This document shows positions 20,480 to 33,071 of a stretch of 64,000 nt of DNA, piece by piece; position 1 is the stretch's first letter, and each line of letters begins with the position of its first letter. A model generated the notes under the pieces. That model worked only from the letters and a program-made list of their open reading frames with translations, was not told the origin of the DNA and did not search any database. The translations under genes were made by a program, and so were the position numbers. Source of the stretch: Eucommia ulmoides (lineage: Eukaryota; Streptophyta; Magnoliopsida; Garryales; Eucommiaceae); NCBI GenBank assembly GCA_016647705.1, contig CM028334.1, positions 15,732,402 to 15,796,401 on the forward strand. The letters are read 5' to 3'.

Positions 20480-21750
20480 GGGTGAGAAAGAGCTATTGTC
20501 TAATCTTGAGCTCGAGCTGCAGGATTTTTTACGCAATTCTTTCCCGCTGTGTTCATCGGAGTCTGATCGGCTTGTTTGACTGCCGAACAAGAATGGTGAT
20601 TTTTCCTTTAAATCGATGTGGCGTGTGATAGCGGAGGACGGTCATGTTGGTTTTTTTTTTGGGGGATCTCTTCTCTCGGTGTTATGGGTCACAAGTTTCC
20701 TTTAAAAATCAAAATATTTTTATGGAAACTGATGCAGAATCGTGTGGCGGTGGACTCGGTGTTGATGAAGATGGGCGTCAATCTTGCCTCGGGTTGTTGT
20801 GTGACCCGAGCCTAAGAAACTTTGCAGCATCTTTTTGTGGAGAGCGAGGTGGCGACTAAAATTTGGCAAACTTTTAGTGCCTTTTTTAACATTCCTTCCT
20901 TGGATCGACTACTGTTACAGAGACTCACTCTTTGGTGGATTAGGTTGAGAAGTGGTTCTCAGTTCCATAATCTGTGAGTATTGGTCCCATCCTCAATCTG
21001 CTGAGAGATTTGGTTAAGTCGGAATAGAGCTATTCATAACAAGATGACAATGTCGCATGGTTGGGTCGTGTTCAAAGTGCGGTATTGGGTCTTTGCTCTT
21101 AATCTTCGGGTTCCGGCTAAAATTGCTTCTTCTACTTTTGAGATCCATTCTCTTTCGTTGTTGGGATGTCCTTCGAGAGCAATCCAAGTTCGTTGACCGA
21201 TCCCTTGCGTTTGGACCCATCCTCCAGAGAGATACTTCAAGCTTAATGTAAATGGGGCTTTCAAAAGATCCACTTTGCACGCTTCTTGTAGTGGGGTTAT
21301 TTGAGATCACAGAGATAAGATGCTTTTTGCATTCTCTTCTACTCTTTCAGTGCATTCGAGCTTTTTTGCAGAACTACACGGTTTATTCATTGGGATTTAA
21401 AGGGCTCTCCTTTTGAGTTTCCATCCGCTTCTTGAAAAAAGTGATTCGTTGGCGCTTGTGCAAGCTATCAAGAAAGATTGTTCAATTTGGTCGGTGTCGG
21501 TTCTTTAGAATACCATTAGATTTTACCTTTTATCTTTTGATATTCACATCTATCGTGAATGTAACTTTGTGGTGGATTGTCTAACCAATATCACTATTAG
21601 TAGTGTTATTTTTTTTCATTCCGAGAGTTACTTACCTCTTTCTGTTAGTTTATTCTTACAAAATTATCGTCAGGGGTCTTCTCGTCTCAGGATGTAATTC
21701 TTCTTTATTCTATAAAGTGCCCTAGTGACCCTTTTCCTAAAAAAAAAAAG
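20480..21750 (+). pseudogene. L1-type LINE tail: RT zinc-binding region and RNase H domain
   Basis: The 3' end of a plant non-LTR retrotransposon ORF2, 5'-truncated. The reverse-transcriptase zinc-binding region is recognisable from about 20,485: ELELQDFLRNSFPLC, SDRLV*LPNKNGDFSFKSMW and PLKIKIFLWKLMQNRVAVDS. An RNase H-like domain follows (about 21,225-21,690) with YFKLNVNGAFKRS and FFAELHGLFIGI wording. RNase H of this family normally has NVDGA; here the first catalytic Asp is Asn. Several frameshifts and stops break the frame. It ends in a short A-rich tail at 21,739-21,750, typical of LINEs. Truncation at the 5' end is usual for these insertions. Confidence 0.75.
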
Positions 21751-23569
21751 TTTTAATTTTTAAGATAGTGTCTGATTAAATGTGTTTAATTTTGAATTTA
21801 AGATAATATTTTTTGATTAAGTGTTTCTGATATTATTTTAAATTTTATAAGAATTTTGAGAAGAAAACTAAAGAATGTAAAATAATATTTTTTTCATGGC
21901 TCACTTTTTCCTTCATGTCAACACAAGAACATACATAATATTTTGTCTCAATAATTTTATGAGGAAAAAACTACGTAGAAAGATGCTACGTGACGGCAAA
22001 ACTATATTTGCAAATTTATTTTTAATAAATTTAAACCATTTTATATTTATCATATTTAGTGATTAAATATGGTTTAAAAATAAAAATAAAAAAAAAATTA
22101 TTTGATTTTAAGTACACTAATTTATCAAAAGTTGAAACATATAAAACAACTTAAAAATATATAAAAATTAGTATATACTCAAAAGACACAAATATTAAAA
22201 AAAAAAAAAAAAAAAAAAACCTTAAAAATTGAATGTAAGATAAGAATATTCAACAATTTTTCAAAGAATAAACTAAATTATCTATACAAATAAATATTTT
22301 ACTTATGCATGAAGTGCCTTGGAGAATCAATTCCACCACCTTGAAGAATTGAAAATGAATTCTATAAATACAAATTAATGATTAAAAAATTCTATGTCTA
22401 CCATTCAACAACAATATATATATATATATAATAAATTAGGATGAGTATAAGATTATGAATATTTTCAGTCGTTAGATATCCAATAGGAAACTGTTCCTAT
22501 TAAATATGAAATACCCAAAATCCTGTGTCATATTATTAGTCACCATCCGCTACCTCTCGAAATTTGTTTGCCCTGATTTTCTCAATCTCCCAGGTGATTT
22601 GTCTTTTACAGTTTTTATTTTTTCCAAAAATAAAATATAAACCCATTCCCCAAATTAAGTCATTCTCTCTCTTTCGAAATTTTTTTGTGGCTTTTCACAA
22701 ATTTTTATCTCTTGTTGAGCAAATTTCACATTGTACCCAAAATGTTTAAATTACGTTTTGTTGTGAAGTTGTTTTTGGACAACACTTCGTAAAATTTGGA
22801 ACTTGCACCTTAAATTGACCATATCATAAAATAGTTTTTTCAAAATCAAAGAGGATTGAATTAAAGTTATTGTTAGATTCGTTATATTGGAAAACAAGAA
22901 GAAATCGCATAGCCTGTGCGACACGTCACACATCGAGATCTTAAATCCCCCGTATCCATTTTAACAAGATAAAGTCGTTCTTTATTGAACTAAGACTGAG
23001 TTACTTTTAAAAAAATAATTTGAATGACTTAGAAAATTGAGAAACAAATCTTTTTATTGATAGAAACAATAAATTTGAAATTTTTTCTTAAACCTGCAAT
23101 TCTTTAATTATGATATACATTGATTATTTTTCATTATCACTTTTGAGCTATATTATACATGCACCATTTTGAGTGAAAAATGTATTCTATACTTTTATAT
23201 TTCATATCTTATTGAGTAGGCACTTCTACCCGCAACTCAGTGACTCAATTATGCATATTGGTTTATAAAGTGATGGTGGAGGCTCTGGGTGAATAAATTA
23301 AAATTGAATTTGTGAAAGAGAGTGTATTGTGAACTTGAACAAAAGTATGGTTTAAGTGAGCGAATTTATGAGAGAGAGCAATGCAGTTGTTTAGAGCAGC
23401 GCCCACAGAAGTATCACATGGATAATCTCCGATGGTAGGTGAAATAATTTGATTATTGAATTGCAAATTAATTTTTTCATAGAAACTCAAGCGCATTAAT
23501 TTGAGTGGTGTAATCAAATGGTTATGCAAAATGCATTCCCAAACACGAAACATACAATTTTTTTAGGAT

Positions 23570-23765
23570 AAAATGTGTGCTAGTCAGCTTAAGTTCATCT
23601 CGATTAATCACTTTTGTAGACAATTTTAATGTACTCCTTCATTTCGTCCTGATGCATTCAGATGATTAAATTCAAGATTTAATTAGTAAAGTATTTTTCA
23701 AGAGAGTTGAATCAGGAAAAGGGACACCTTACCATGTCAATCGAAACTGGCGACTCTTCGATTTT
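23570..23765 (+). repeat. Dispersed SINE-like repeat, copy 2
   Basis: Diverged copy of the 12,735 repeat: TAGTCAGCTTAAGTTCATCTC, GATTAATCACTTTTG, TGATTAAATTCAAGATTTAA and AAGAGAGTTGAATC. It ends with a pyrimidine-rich CAATCGAAACTGGCGACTC segment. Confidence 0.45.
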
Positions 23766-24269
23766 AAACATGTATATCTACATCTATGTTAAGTGAGTAA
23801 TCAAATTTTATTTTGATCGGAACACATCTAAAACTTAAACAAATATAAGTCCAAATAACACAGATTCTATTTGGCATGTGGATGAAATTATTTGTTGGCT
23901 ATGCTTTGGATAGAGGTTGGAAGACATCACTTCATGGAACAATCGACAATGGTGGGATAAGGTACCTTCCTACTCCTAGTGGGAAAAATAAAATTCCCTT
24001 TTCCAAACATACATACACACATAGTTTGTATACAAAATAAAGATGATTTCCATGAATCTTGGGGGTGAAAAAAACATTAGAAAGCTACTGGCCTGGGATG
24101 TGTCCACGTGTATATCAACCCGCCCAATGGGAAAATAAATTAGTGCTTCTTCTTTACAAAAAAAAGGCAGCTAATAGTCAATTGTGCTGGATAGCCTTAC
24201 CACACTCTTAGTATCTCTCGTACCACTACCTTTAATTATTAGAAAATTTAAAATTAAAGGGCCACCTAC

Positions 24270-24349
24270 CACCCAACCCTAAATAGATATTGAAACTATT
24301 AATTGAACCCACCCAATCCTAAATAGATATTGAAACTATTAATTAAACC
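24270..24349 (+). repeat. 40-bp tandem duplication
   Basis: Two nearly identical 40-bp units containing CTAAATAGATATTGAAAC. They differ at a few positions. Confidence 0.85.
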
Positions 24350-24722
24350 CAATTATTTTTTAACCGATCAGTCTTATTATCAATTCGCAGACTAATTTAT
24401 CCCTATTAAATAAACTAATACTTTCCATATACGCTTTGTTACCTTAAAAACGCAGAACAAATATAGTAATATACAATAGATGAAATTGAAAATGAAATCT
24501 ACTAATTTTTTTCAATTGTGATTATTGTTCAATGATTTTTTTACACCATAATGATCTATAAATCATAATTTTCAAAATAAGATATTAATATTTTTTTTTG
24601 AATTCTAGATTTAAATGCATGTGAATGTTATATATAACATTAACTGTGATATTAATGTTATATACAATCTGTGTGCCACGTAATTGTTGAATATAACATC
24701 AAATGTAATAGAAACTGACATC

Positions 24723-24723
<1 letters not shown>

Positions 24724-24789
<66 letters not shown>
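24724..24789. repeat. Long (AT)n microsatellite
   Basis: About 33 uninterrupted AT units. Confidence 0.95.
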
Positions 24790-24791
<2 letters not shown>

Positions 24792-25064
24792 AACAACAAA
24801 CATATATCAATTTGTTATGTTTAAATATAATATCAATTAATATTGATAATAACATAAATTATATAAATTTATTGAATGTAAAATAACTTATTGATAAAGT
24901 GATCTGAATGTTTAATATAATACTCAATTGTGTTTTGGTAATGTATAAGACTGTGTTAAATATAGTACGAATGTGAAAACTGAAAATTCTGAAAGTACTA
25001 TATTGAATATAACACGAATATAACTGAAGTCAAGCACCTTATATCGGATGTTTCCAAGACGAAT

Positions 25065-25640
25065 CTTTTAGTATGGTGTCTGAAGTCATTGGTTGGCAAA
25101 CCTAGAGAATGGTACATGGACACTCGGGCTACACATCATATCTACTCGGATAAGAGGATGTTCACCACTTATTGACTAATGGTTAAAGAGGAACAACTCT
25201 ACATGGGAAACTCCTTAACTTCCAAAGTTGAAGGAGAATGAAGAATTGTGCTGAAGATGATGTCTGAGAAATAACTTACTCTCAATGATGTGCTTCATGT
25301 ATAAGACATTCACAATAATCTAGTCTCTGGATCTATGATGAGTAAAAAGAGCTTTAGAATGGCCTTTGGGGCTAAAAAACTTGTAATAACCAAGAGTGGA
25401 GTGTATGTAGGAAAGGACTATATGAATGGAGACTTCTTCAAATTGAATGTTATGACTGTGATTCCGAAAGCTAATAAAATTATATTTTCTATTATATTGA
25501 GTCAATTGATATTTGGTATTTTAAATTAGGACATGTTAATTTTGATGCTTTACGTAAATTAATTAGTTTAGATTTATTGATAAAATGAAAAATTAATTCA
25601 AATCATAAATGTAAAACTTGATCTGTTATAGTATCAGTAA
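25065..25640 (+). pseudogene. Copia A: protease and GAG-pre-integrase region
   Basis: Start of the surviving part of a Ty1/copia polyprotein. The aspartic protease signature reads MDTRATHHIYSDKRMF (the normal D-T/S-G-A has Gly changed to Arg). It is followed by a GAG-pre-integrase segment (NLVSGSMMSKKSFRMAFG, then KLGHVNFDALRKLISLD, then HKCKTC). Several stops are present. The reading breaks off at about 25,630, where a palindromic insertion begins, and resumes in the integrase at 28,197. No gag or 5' LTR is visible upstream, so the element is 5'-truncated. Confidence 0.8.
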
Positions 25641-25994
25641 GCTGATCTTTTGATGGAGTACACCTAATGAGTAAAGTTTTTTACATTACCCTCTCCCTGA
25701 TGAATGATAATCAATCTCCATATGCTTAGTGCGAGCATACATAACTGGATTTGCGGCAAGGTAAGTGGCACTAATGTTGTCACACAGAAGTAGAAGGGAA
25801 AAAGATAGTTGAACTCCCAATTCTTTCAAAATTGATTCAACCCAGGTGAGCTCCGCCACAACATTAGCAAAACCACGATATTCAGACTCAACATTAGAGC
25901 GAGAGACAACTTTCTATTTAGAAGAAGATCAGGAAATTAAGTTGGACCTGATGAAGGTACAATAACTACTTGTGTTACGTCTGTCATCAGGACA

Positions 25995-27852
25995 CACTAC
26001 AAGAAAAATGGCATTTAGCAACAATTTTTTTTTTTGGTAACTAAAGCATTAATTTCATAGCGAAAGAGCTTTAGCAACGAAAAAAACTTCGTAGCCCGTT
26101 TCGTAGCCTATGTGTCGTAGCAGAAGATATTTGACAACAAATTATACTTTCGTCGCGTAAGACTGCTATTTTGCGATGAATTATTTCATAGCCAAATTTG
26201 TAACTAAATAGTTACATTCCATAGCCAAAAAGTGATTGAAAATGGCAGGAATAATATTTTGGTGATGAACATTTTTCGTCGTCAAAATGCGGTTGAAAAT
26301 GGCGGGAAAACATTTTGGTGACGAAAATATTTTGTCACGCAAAACATGGTTATAAATTGCGGGAAAACAATCAGCAACGAAATTTTTTTGTTGCCAAAAG
26401 AATTTTTTTCCAAGAAATGCATTGGCAACAAAAATAAATTTTGTAACCAATTCCTTTACTTAAAGCGATGAATGTCAAATTATAGCCACAACCAATTAAC
26501 AAAAGATAAACAAAATCATACAACTGCATTAAAAACAAAACATATCAATATACTAACTCTACCAATATCCTTAAACACTAATATGACAAAAACAAAATGT
26601 ATTACGAAACATAATACACTAACTCTACAAATATCCTTAAACACTAATATGACAAAAACAAAATGTCTGACGAAACATATTAGAAAATAACCAAGAAACA
26701 AATTATGGATGTTAAGCGATCAACATCATTGATTCCATAGTATGTTAAATTTGCAAATTCTTAAAAATATATGTATAGACTAGGCAAATTTGCAAGTGAA
26801 CATGCGGACAAAAGTGTCAGATTGAGATAAGACCATATTACTTGGACAACTTGAGGTATAACTATTATAATTTAATAATTGGTTTTGGATCAAGATGAAC
26901 TTCATGAAATGAAATTTCATCCACACAAGGAACATCAAAAGAGGTTAAGTAGAAATTACAAGATCAACAAAATAAGATAGACGCAATGGAAGCGGAGTTA
27001 GCCGAGTTGAAAGAACTTATGAGAATGATGACGAGCACAATCAGGACCTACAAAATCTTTGTCCTCATTGTAACCCATTATGTTCAATCAATTTTTTTAA
27101 CATTACAATTATGGTTAATTTATTCTTAGTTCTCTATATATATTTTTAACAATTTGCAAATTTAACATATTATAGAATTGATTATGTTGATCGTTTAACA
27201 TTCATCATTTGTTTCTTGGTTATTTTCTAATGATATTTCGTCAGACATTTTGTTTTTGTCATATTAGTGTTTAAGAATATTGGTGGTGTTAGTATATTGA
27301 TATGTTTTATTTTTAATGCAGTTATATGATTTTGTTTATTTTTTGTTGATTAGTTGTGGTTATAAATTGACATTCATCACTTTAAGTAAAGGAATTTGTT
27401 ACAACATTTATTTTTGTAGCCAATGCATTTCTTGGAAAAAAAAAATTCTTTTGGCAACAAAAAATTTTCGTCGCAGATTGTTTTCCCGCAATTTACAACC
27501 ATGTTTTGTGTGACAAAATATTTTCGTCGCCAAGATGTTTTCCCGCCATTTTCAACCGCGTTTTGGCAACGAAAAATGTTCATCGTCAAAATATTATTCC
27601 CGCCATTTTCAATCACTTTTTGGCTATGGAATGTAACTATTTAGCTACAAATTTGGCTATAAAATAATTCATTGCAAAATAGCAGTCTTGCACGACGAAA
27701 GTATAATTCGTTGCCAAATACCTTTTGTTACGGCACATAGGCTACGAAATTGGCTACAAAGTTTTTTTCGTTGCTAAATCTCTTTCACTACAAAATTAAT
27801 GCTTTAGTTACCAAAAACAAAATTGTAGCTAAATTCCATTTTTCTTGTAGTG
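25995..27852. mobile_element. Non-autonomous CACTA (En/Spm-type) element
   Basis: Begins CACTACAAGAAAAATGGC and ends with the inverted terminus CCATTTTTCTTGTAGTG. Subterminal inverted repeats extend about 760 bp inward and carry many short CGTCGC/TAGCAACGAA motifs, as expected for transposase-binding regions of this superfamily. It is too short for a transposase. CACTA elements normally make a 3-bp direct target duplication; here the flanks are ACA and TGT, which are inverted rather than direct. Confidence 0.85.
26960..27047 (+). pseudogene. Coiled-coil fragment in the CACTA interior
   Basis: A short plus-strand frame reads QDQQNKIDAMEAELAELKEL then MRMMTS. This matches the style of the C-terminal coiled coil of plant transposase-associated (TnpA-like/Transposase_24-type) proteins. 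It is probably what remains of the gene of the parent autonomous element. Confidence 0.45.
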
Positions 27853-28196
27853 TGTCCTGATGACAGACGTAGCACAAGTAGTTAATGTACCTTCCTCGGG
27901 TCCAACTTAATTTCTTGGTCTTCTTCTAAATAGAAAGTTTTCTCTCACTCTAATGCTGAGTCTGAATATCGTGGTCTTGCTAATGTTGTGGCGGAGCTCA
28001 CCTGGGTTGAATCAATTTTGAAAGCATTGAGAGTTCAACTATCTTCCCCCCTTCTACTTCTGCGTGACAACATCTGTGCCACTTACCTTGTTTCAAATCC
28101 AGTTATGCATGCTTGCACTAAGCATATGGAGATTGACTATCATTTCATCAGGGAGAGTGTAATGTAACAAACTTTACGCATCAAGTGTACTCCATC

Positions 28197-28870
28197 TAGA
28201 GTTAATTCATACTGATATTTGTGATTTAAAATTTATGCAAACTAGAGGTGGTAAAAAGTATTTCATTACTTTTATTGATGATTTCACAAGATACTGTTAT
28301 GTTTATTTTCTAAGGAGTAAAGATATAGTCTTAGAAAAGTTTATGCAAGAAGTAGAATCACCTTAGCAAAAAGATCAAAGTTCTTCAAAGTGATAGAGGT
28401 GGTGAATATGGATCACCGTTTGTGGAATTTTGTGCTCAACACAAAATAATTAATCAACTAACTACACCTTATTCACCTCAACAAAATAAAGTTATTGAGA
28501 TGAAGAGTCGAACTTTAAAGGAAACGACGAATGCTCTGTTGACAAGTTCTAGTTTAACCTAGAACATGTGGGGGGAAGCATTGCTTACTTCCAATTACGT
28601 TCTTAACAAGTTTTCACAAAATAAATCGGACATAACTCTATATGAAATATAGAAAGGTAAGACTCCTATTTACAAATTCTTGAAAGTGTGGGGGTGTCTT
28701 GCTAATTTGGCGGTTCCTATTCTTGAAATGACTAAAATGGGATCCAAAATAATTGGTTGCATATTCATTGGGTATACTCCTATAACAATAATTCTTATCG
28801 AGTTTTAGTTGCAAGATTGAGATTGAAGATGTACATGAGAATACACTAATAAAATCCAAAAATGCATTCT
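28197..28870 (+). pseudogene. Copia A: integrase core and C-terminal part
   Basis: Resumes the copia A polyprotein after the palindrome. LELIHTDICDLKFMQTRGGK gives the first catalytic Asp, then ITFIDDFTRYCYVYFLRSKD. After a frameshift, LQSDRGGEY gives the second Asp and TPYSPQQNKVIEMKSRTLKE the glutamate region. SDITLYEI-KGKTPIYKFLKV and WGCLANLAVP follow. A frameshift near 28,365 and stops make it non-functional. Confidence 0.85.
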
Positions 28871-29149
28871 TTTATGAGAATGTATTTCCTTGTAAGACTC
28901 CTTGAGAGTCAGGTTCTTCAACAAGAATGTTTCATACTACGATTGGTGAAGTACGAATAAAACATACTTGGAAGATAACGAACCTAGACATAGCAAGAGA
29001 GCTAAGACAACAAAATCATTTGGCCCTGACTTTCTTATCTATATGGTAGAAAGTGATCCTAAGAGTTTCAACGATGCGATGTCAACTCTTGAAGCACCAT
29101 CTTGGAAAGAATCTATAAAAAGAACCTATAAATAGTAAAATATAATCCA

Positions 29150-30615
29150 TCTTACAAAATCATACATGGGAACTAGTGAATCTTCCACCCGGTTCCAAAC
29201 CGTTTGGGTGTAATTGGATCTTCAAAAATAAGATTAAAGCAAATAGATCAATTGATATATACAAACCCAGTATTGTAACTAAAGGTTACACGCAATGAGA
29301 AAGAGTTGATTACTTTCACACATACTCACCGTTTACTAGCATAACATCCATCAGAATGTTAATAGTCATAACAATTATATATAATCTTGAGATATATTAA
29401 TTGGACATTAAGAAAAGTTTCCTAAATGGTAAACTAGATGAAGAAATCTACATGGAACAACATAAAGGGTTTGTAACTTTTGGTATAGAGAACAAAGTTT
29501 GTAGATTTATTAAGTCTTTATATGGATTCAAATAAGTACCGAAACAGTTGCATGAGAAATTTGACAAAATTATGATGTCAAACGAATTCAAAATCAACGA
29601 ATGTGACAAATATGCTCACATTAAACTTAATGAATCCGGATATGTCATTGTCTTTGTTTTTGTAGACGACATGTTAATTATTAGTAGCAACAATGACATC
29701 ATTAAATTTACAAAAAAAATATGTTAACCAATGAGTTTGATATTAAAGATTTAGATGTTGTTGATATGATTCTAAGAATTAAAATTTCTAGTTCTACTAG
29801 AGGATTGTATTGTCGCAATTTCATTATATTGAGAAGATACTTGTGAAATTCAACAAGTATGATATTAGCTTAGTTAAACACCTACTGATGTGAATAGTCA
29901 TTTAACTAAGAATACTGCTGAAAGTACCTTTTAGTTAGAGTATACTCGAATAATAGGTAACCAAATATACTTAATAAATTATACTAGACCTGATATTGCC
30001 TACACCGTGAGCAGACTAAGTAAATATACTAGTAATCCAGGAAATGTTCACTGGAATGCGATAGTTAGGGTTCTTAGATACTTAAGGTATAGCCTTAAAC
30101 TATGGATTGTATTACACCAGATTTCCACCTGGACTTGAAGGTTACAGTCATTCTAATTGGATATCGGATTGTAAAGATATTAAATTCACAAGTGGATACA
30201 TCTTTACACTTGGAGGTGGAGTTATCTCATGGAAATCCTCCAAATAGATGTGTATTTGAAATTCTATAATGGAATATGAGTTTATTGCTTTAGACAAAGC
30301 AAGTGAAGAAGCAAGATGATTTTGCTAAATTTTAGAAGATAGTCCAATGTGAGCGAAACCTGTGCTAGCTATATGTATACACTTCGATATCCAATCTGCA
30401 AGTGGTAGGCATAGAGTAGTATGTATAACGGTAAGTCTTGACACATAATCTGTAGATATAATACCGTTAGACAACTACTCTCAAATGGAGTTATCACAAT
30501 TGACTCCTTAAGATCAAAAGATAACATTACGGATCCATTAACCAAATGGTTAACTAGAGAGAGAGTATACAACTTATCGAGAGGAATGGGTTTAAAGACT
30601 ACAACTAAATAGTCA
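29150..30615 (+). pseudogene. Copia A: reverse transcriptase and RNase H
   Basis: The reverse transcriptase reads WELVNLPPGSKPFGCNWIFK, LDIKKSFLNGKLDEEIYMEQ and the polymerase active site FVFVDDMLIISSN near 29,650-29,690, where both Asp residues are kept. The RNase H region follows ([18 protein letters not shown]) and the polyprotein ends DPLTKWLTRERVYNLSRGMG near 30,590. Many stops and frameshifts occur. The wording of the C-terminus is typical of plant copia elements. Confidence 0.85.
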
Positions 30616-31140
30616 CCTTAATAGAAACCAAACCTAGCTGACTGGAGATCCCAAGACCTAGGTTAAAGGGACAACTTAATTATGTGTGGACTAAGTAATC
30701 ACTTGAAGACTCTAAGTCTTATATCGATTCCTATGATGGCAATCATACATGTAAATATTAAGGATAAGCTTCGCCTTTAATGATTCCTATAGCTTGAAAA
30801 AATTCAAGTAGGGTGTATGAAATACTCTTGATAGGTTAATCATCTAGATGATTGAAGAATAAAGCTGATTCTGTGAGAATGAGAAGACAACATTCTTTAA
30901 AGCACCCATTGAAACACCATGATGTTCAAGTCCAAAATAAACACAACCAGATAATTGACTACACAAACGGCTGAACAATTCTAAATATCGAGTTCACGGG
31001 TTAGCCAAGTAAATTCGATAGTCTTTCACTAGAGAAGGTTAAGGCAAAAAACTAACTATCTCAATACAATTACTTTCTATTTGAACTCTTTATAGTGTGT
31101 AGTATTGCATATGCACGTATATCTGATCAAATTCATTCAT

Positions 31141-31400
31141 GCGGAGGATAGTTAGAATTTTGGCTACTTTAATTAATTAATCAATTAAAGTGAGACTCAT
31201 TAAATCAATTAGTATTTTAATGTGTTCTTCTTCGTTTGGGAATTAACTTAGTATACTTTTATGTCAAAATAATTAAGATTTGAATGAAATTTTACACTTG
31301 AAAAGACTAATATATTTATATATATAGACTAATTTTGATAATTTTCATAATTTTGAAATGTTAATTTCTTAATGTCTATTGCAGCTTGGTTGAACTAATT
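31141..31400 (+). repeat. Copia A: polypurine tract and start of 3' LTR
   Basis: GCGGAGGATAGTTAGAATTT corresponds to the usual copia polypurine tract followed by an LTR start of TGTTGGAATTT type, here decayed to TAGTTAGAATTT at 31,149. An LTR-like AT-rich stretch with direct AATTAATTAATC motifs follows. The right boundary cannot be fixed and no 5' LTR is present for comparison. Confidence 0.5.
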
Positions 31401-33071
31401 TGTGAAAGCTCCTTTTTATTTTAAAACAAAAATAAATACCTTTTTATTTTTATTTTTTTTAAAATGCAAGAAATACTAGAAATGTATCCATTTGTAATAT
31501 GGGATTTAAGTGCATGAATGTAGGCCTGCAAAGGGTTTCTATTGACATCATAACCATCATTTTCTTTTATGGAAAATGAACCAACTTTATGGAAGAGCAT
31601 GCCACTAAAGCAGTACAATTTGTCTAGCCTTCATTGTCAATTTCAAATCAACCTTAGTAGCCCTAGATACATCAATTCCTATGCAGCTTCCATTACCTAT
31701 ATATCCTATATGCAAGTGAATATTATTTACTTCATTAATTATTTATTAATATTCATAAATTGTTATCATAAAATAGAAAACCATGAAATACAAAATATTT
31801 ATAGAATTTAAAAAATTAATTAATAAATATTTTTTCAAAAAATAATCAAGCTCAAATAATTTCATCTAACCTCACAAACAATTTAACTACTTAAACAGAC
31901 TAAATTTTAACATAGTTAGAACATCAACTTAGTTGAAATAACTGGATCAATCTTTAACACACACAATATATTTGACTTGGATTCGATCAACTAGTTCCTT
32001 CAAGGAGATCATGGTTCTCCGCGATTTCAATCAACCTCTTTCTCAGTCGTTTTTTGATCACAGGCTGACCGAAGTTGATGAGGGTGTGATATTTCTCCAA
32101 ATTATGTTGGGTATTGCCTTTTTTTGTGTGTATGATTTATTTTCGCCAGATTTGATGATTGTGGTCCTACTACTTTTTAACAATTTATTAGAATGATTTA
32201 GGGATAAATTAGGTCTATTTTTGGCTATATATATATATTAACTATTTTTGGTTTGATTATTTTTATTTTATTTTTTCAACCTAAAAAATTAGTTTATGAG
32301 GTGAGATTTTTTTTCACATTTATAACTTGACCACCAGTCTATTTCAAATTCGATGTAAGATAAACTCAATAATTTTTCTCTCACAAATCGAAACTTTGGT
32401 CGGCTCACCATCGACAAATCTCTCCCTTTGTGACTATTGAGATAAAGTTAATGTAATTTAGATTCTGTAACCAGTGTAGGGTGATCTTGGACATCTATCA
32501 ACATAAAAAATTAACTTAAGAGGAGTTTTTTTTTTTCCACATTTAGAACCTAATTATCAATTCTTTTTACGACTAATTTCGCTGTCACACTTAGAATTTG
32601 ATCATTAGTTATTTACCCATTTGAGGTGAGACAAACTCAACATATATATATAAAGATGACATAGCATAGTGACTATGATTGCCACATCATTTGTTAGATA
32701 AAAAAATTGGGGTAAAATTTAGTGGCCTAGCAGATCTTCCTTTCAGATTTTAAACCAAATTTGACCAATCTAAATTTATTGAGTCTAATGGGCTAATTTT
32801 AGTCTGGTTTCTCGAAGTTGAAGCAACAGAAAACTAGACCCTTCCATGGAAAAAAAAATTGTACAAAAACACTTATTATTATTATTTTTTTTTTCCATTC
32901 TTTTCTAATAAATGTTGAAAAGTCGACGGTTGAACTCAATCCAAACATAACCTAAGCTATCATGACATCGACTCTCACATGACAAGGACCATCTAAACAT
33001 GACGGACTTGTCTATCTCTACTATCCTTTCTTGATTATCATTTGGGGACGCAGAATTCAAGCCACAATGGT
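31401..33071. other. AT-rich noncoding region
   Basis: No gene recognised. A 74-codon frame at 31,972-32,196 (STSSFKEIMVLRDFNQPLSQ) reads like coding sequence for its first 45 residues. It could be a captured gene piece, but I cannot name it. Elsewhere there are only T-rich and A-rich stretches. Confidence 0.5.

Larger units (their letters stand above)
21751..24720. other. AT-rich noncoding region with small repeats
   Basis: No gene recognised. It contains an A tract at 22,197-22,219, a short AT run near 22,417, a second SINE-like repeat at 23,570-23,765, and a 40-bp tandem duplication at 24,270-24,349 (CACCCAAYCCTAAATAGAT...). Confidence 0.55.
25652..28196. repeat. 2.5-kb imperfect palindrome (arms ~1.05-1.1 kb) inside copia A integrase
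   Basis: The left arm 25,652-26,763 is the reverse complement of the right arm 27,152-28,196, with a spacer of about 390 bp. The outer 340 bp of each arm are a copia RNase H segment: plus-strand reading in the right arm (AESEYRGLANVVAELTWVES, then HACTKHMEIDYHFI), minus-strand in the left arm. The inner part of each arm is one half of a CACTA element. The left arm has one extra copy of a ~65-bp block (AACTCTACMAATATCC...AAAATGT, 26,551-26,670) that occurs once in the right arm. Confidence 0.9.

Noticed and set aside
23263..23553. 96-codon minus-strand frame
   Set aside because: No recognisable motif. The composition is not convincing and there are no supporting splice or promoter signals.
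26181..27644. Frames on both strands within the CACTA arms
   Set aside because: They translate the subterminal inverted repeats; the same peptides appear on opposite strands of the two arms.
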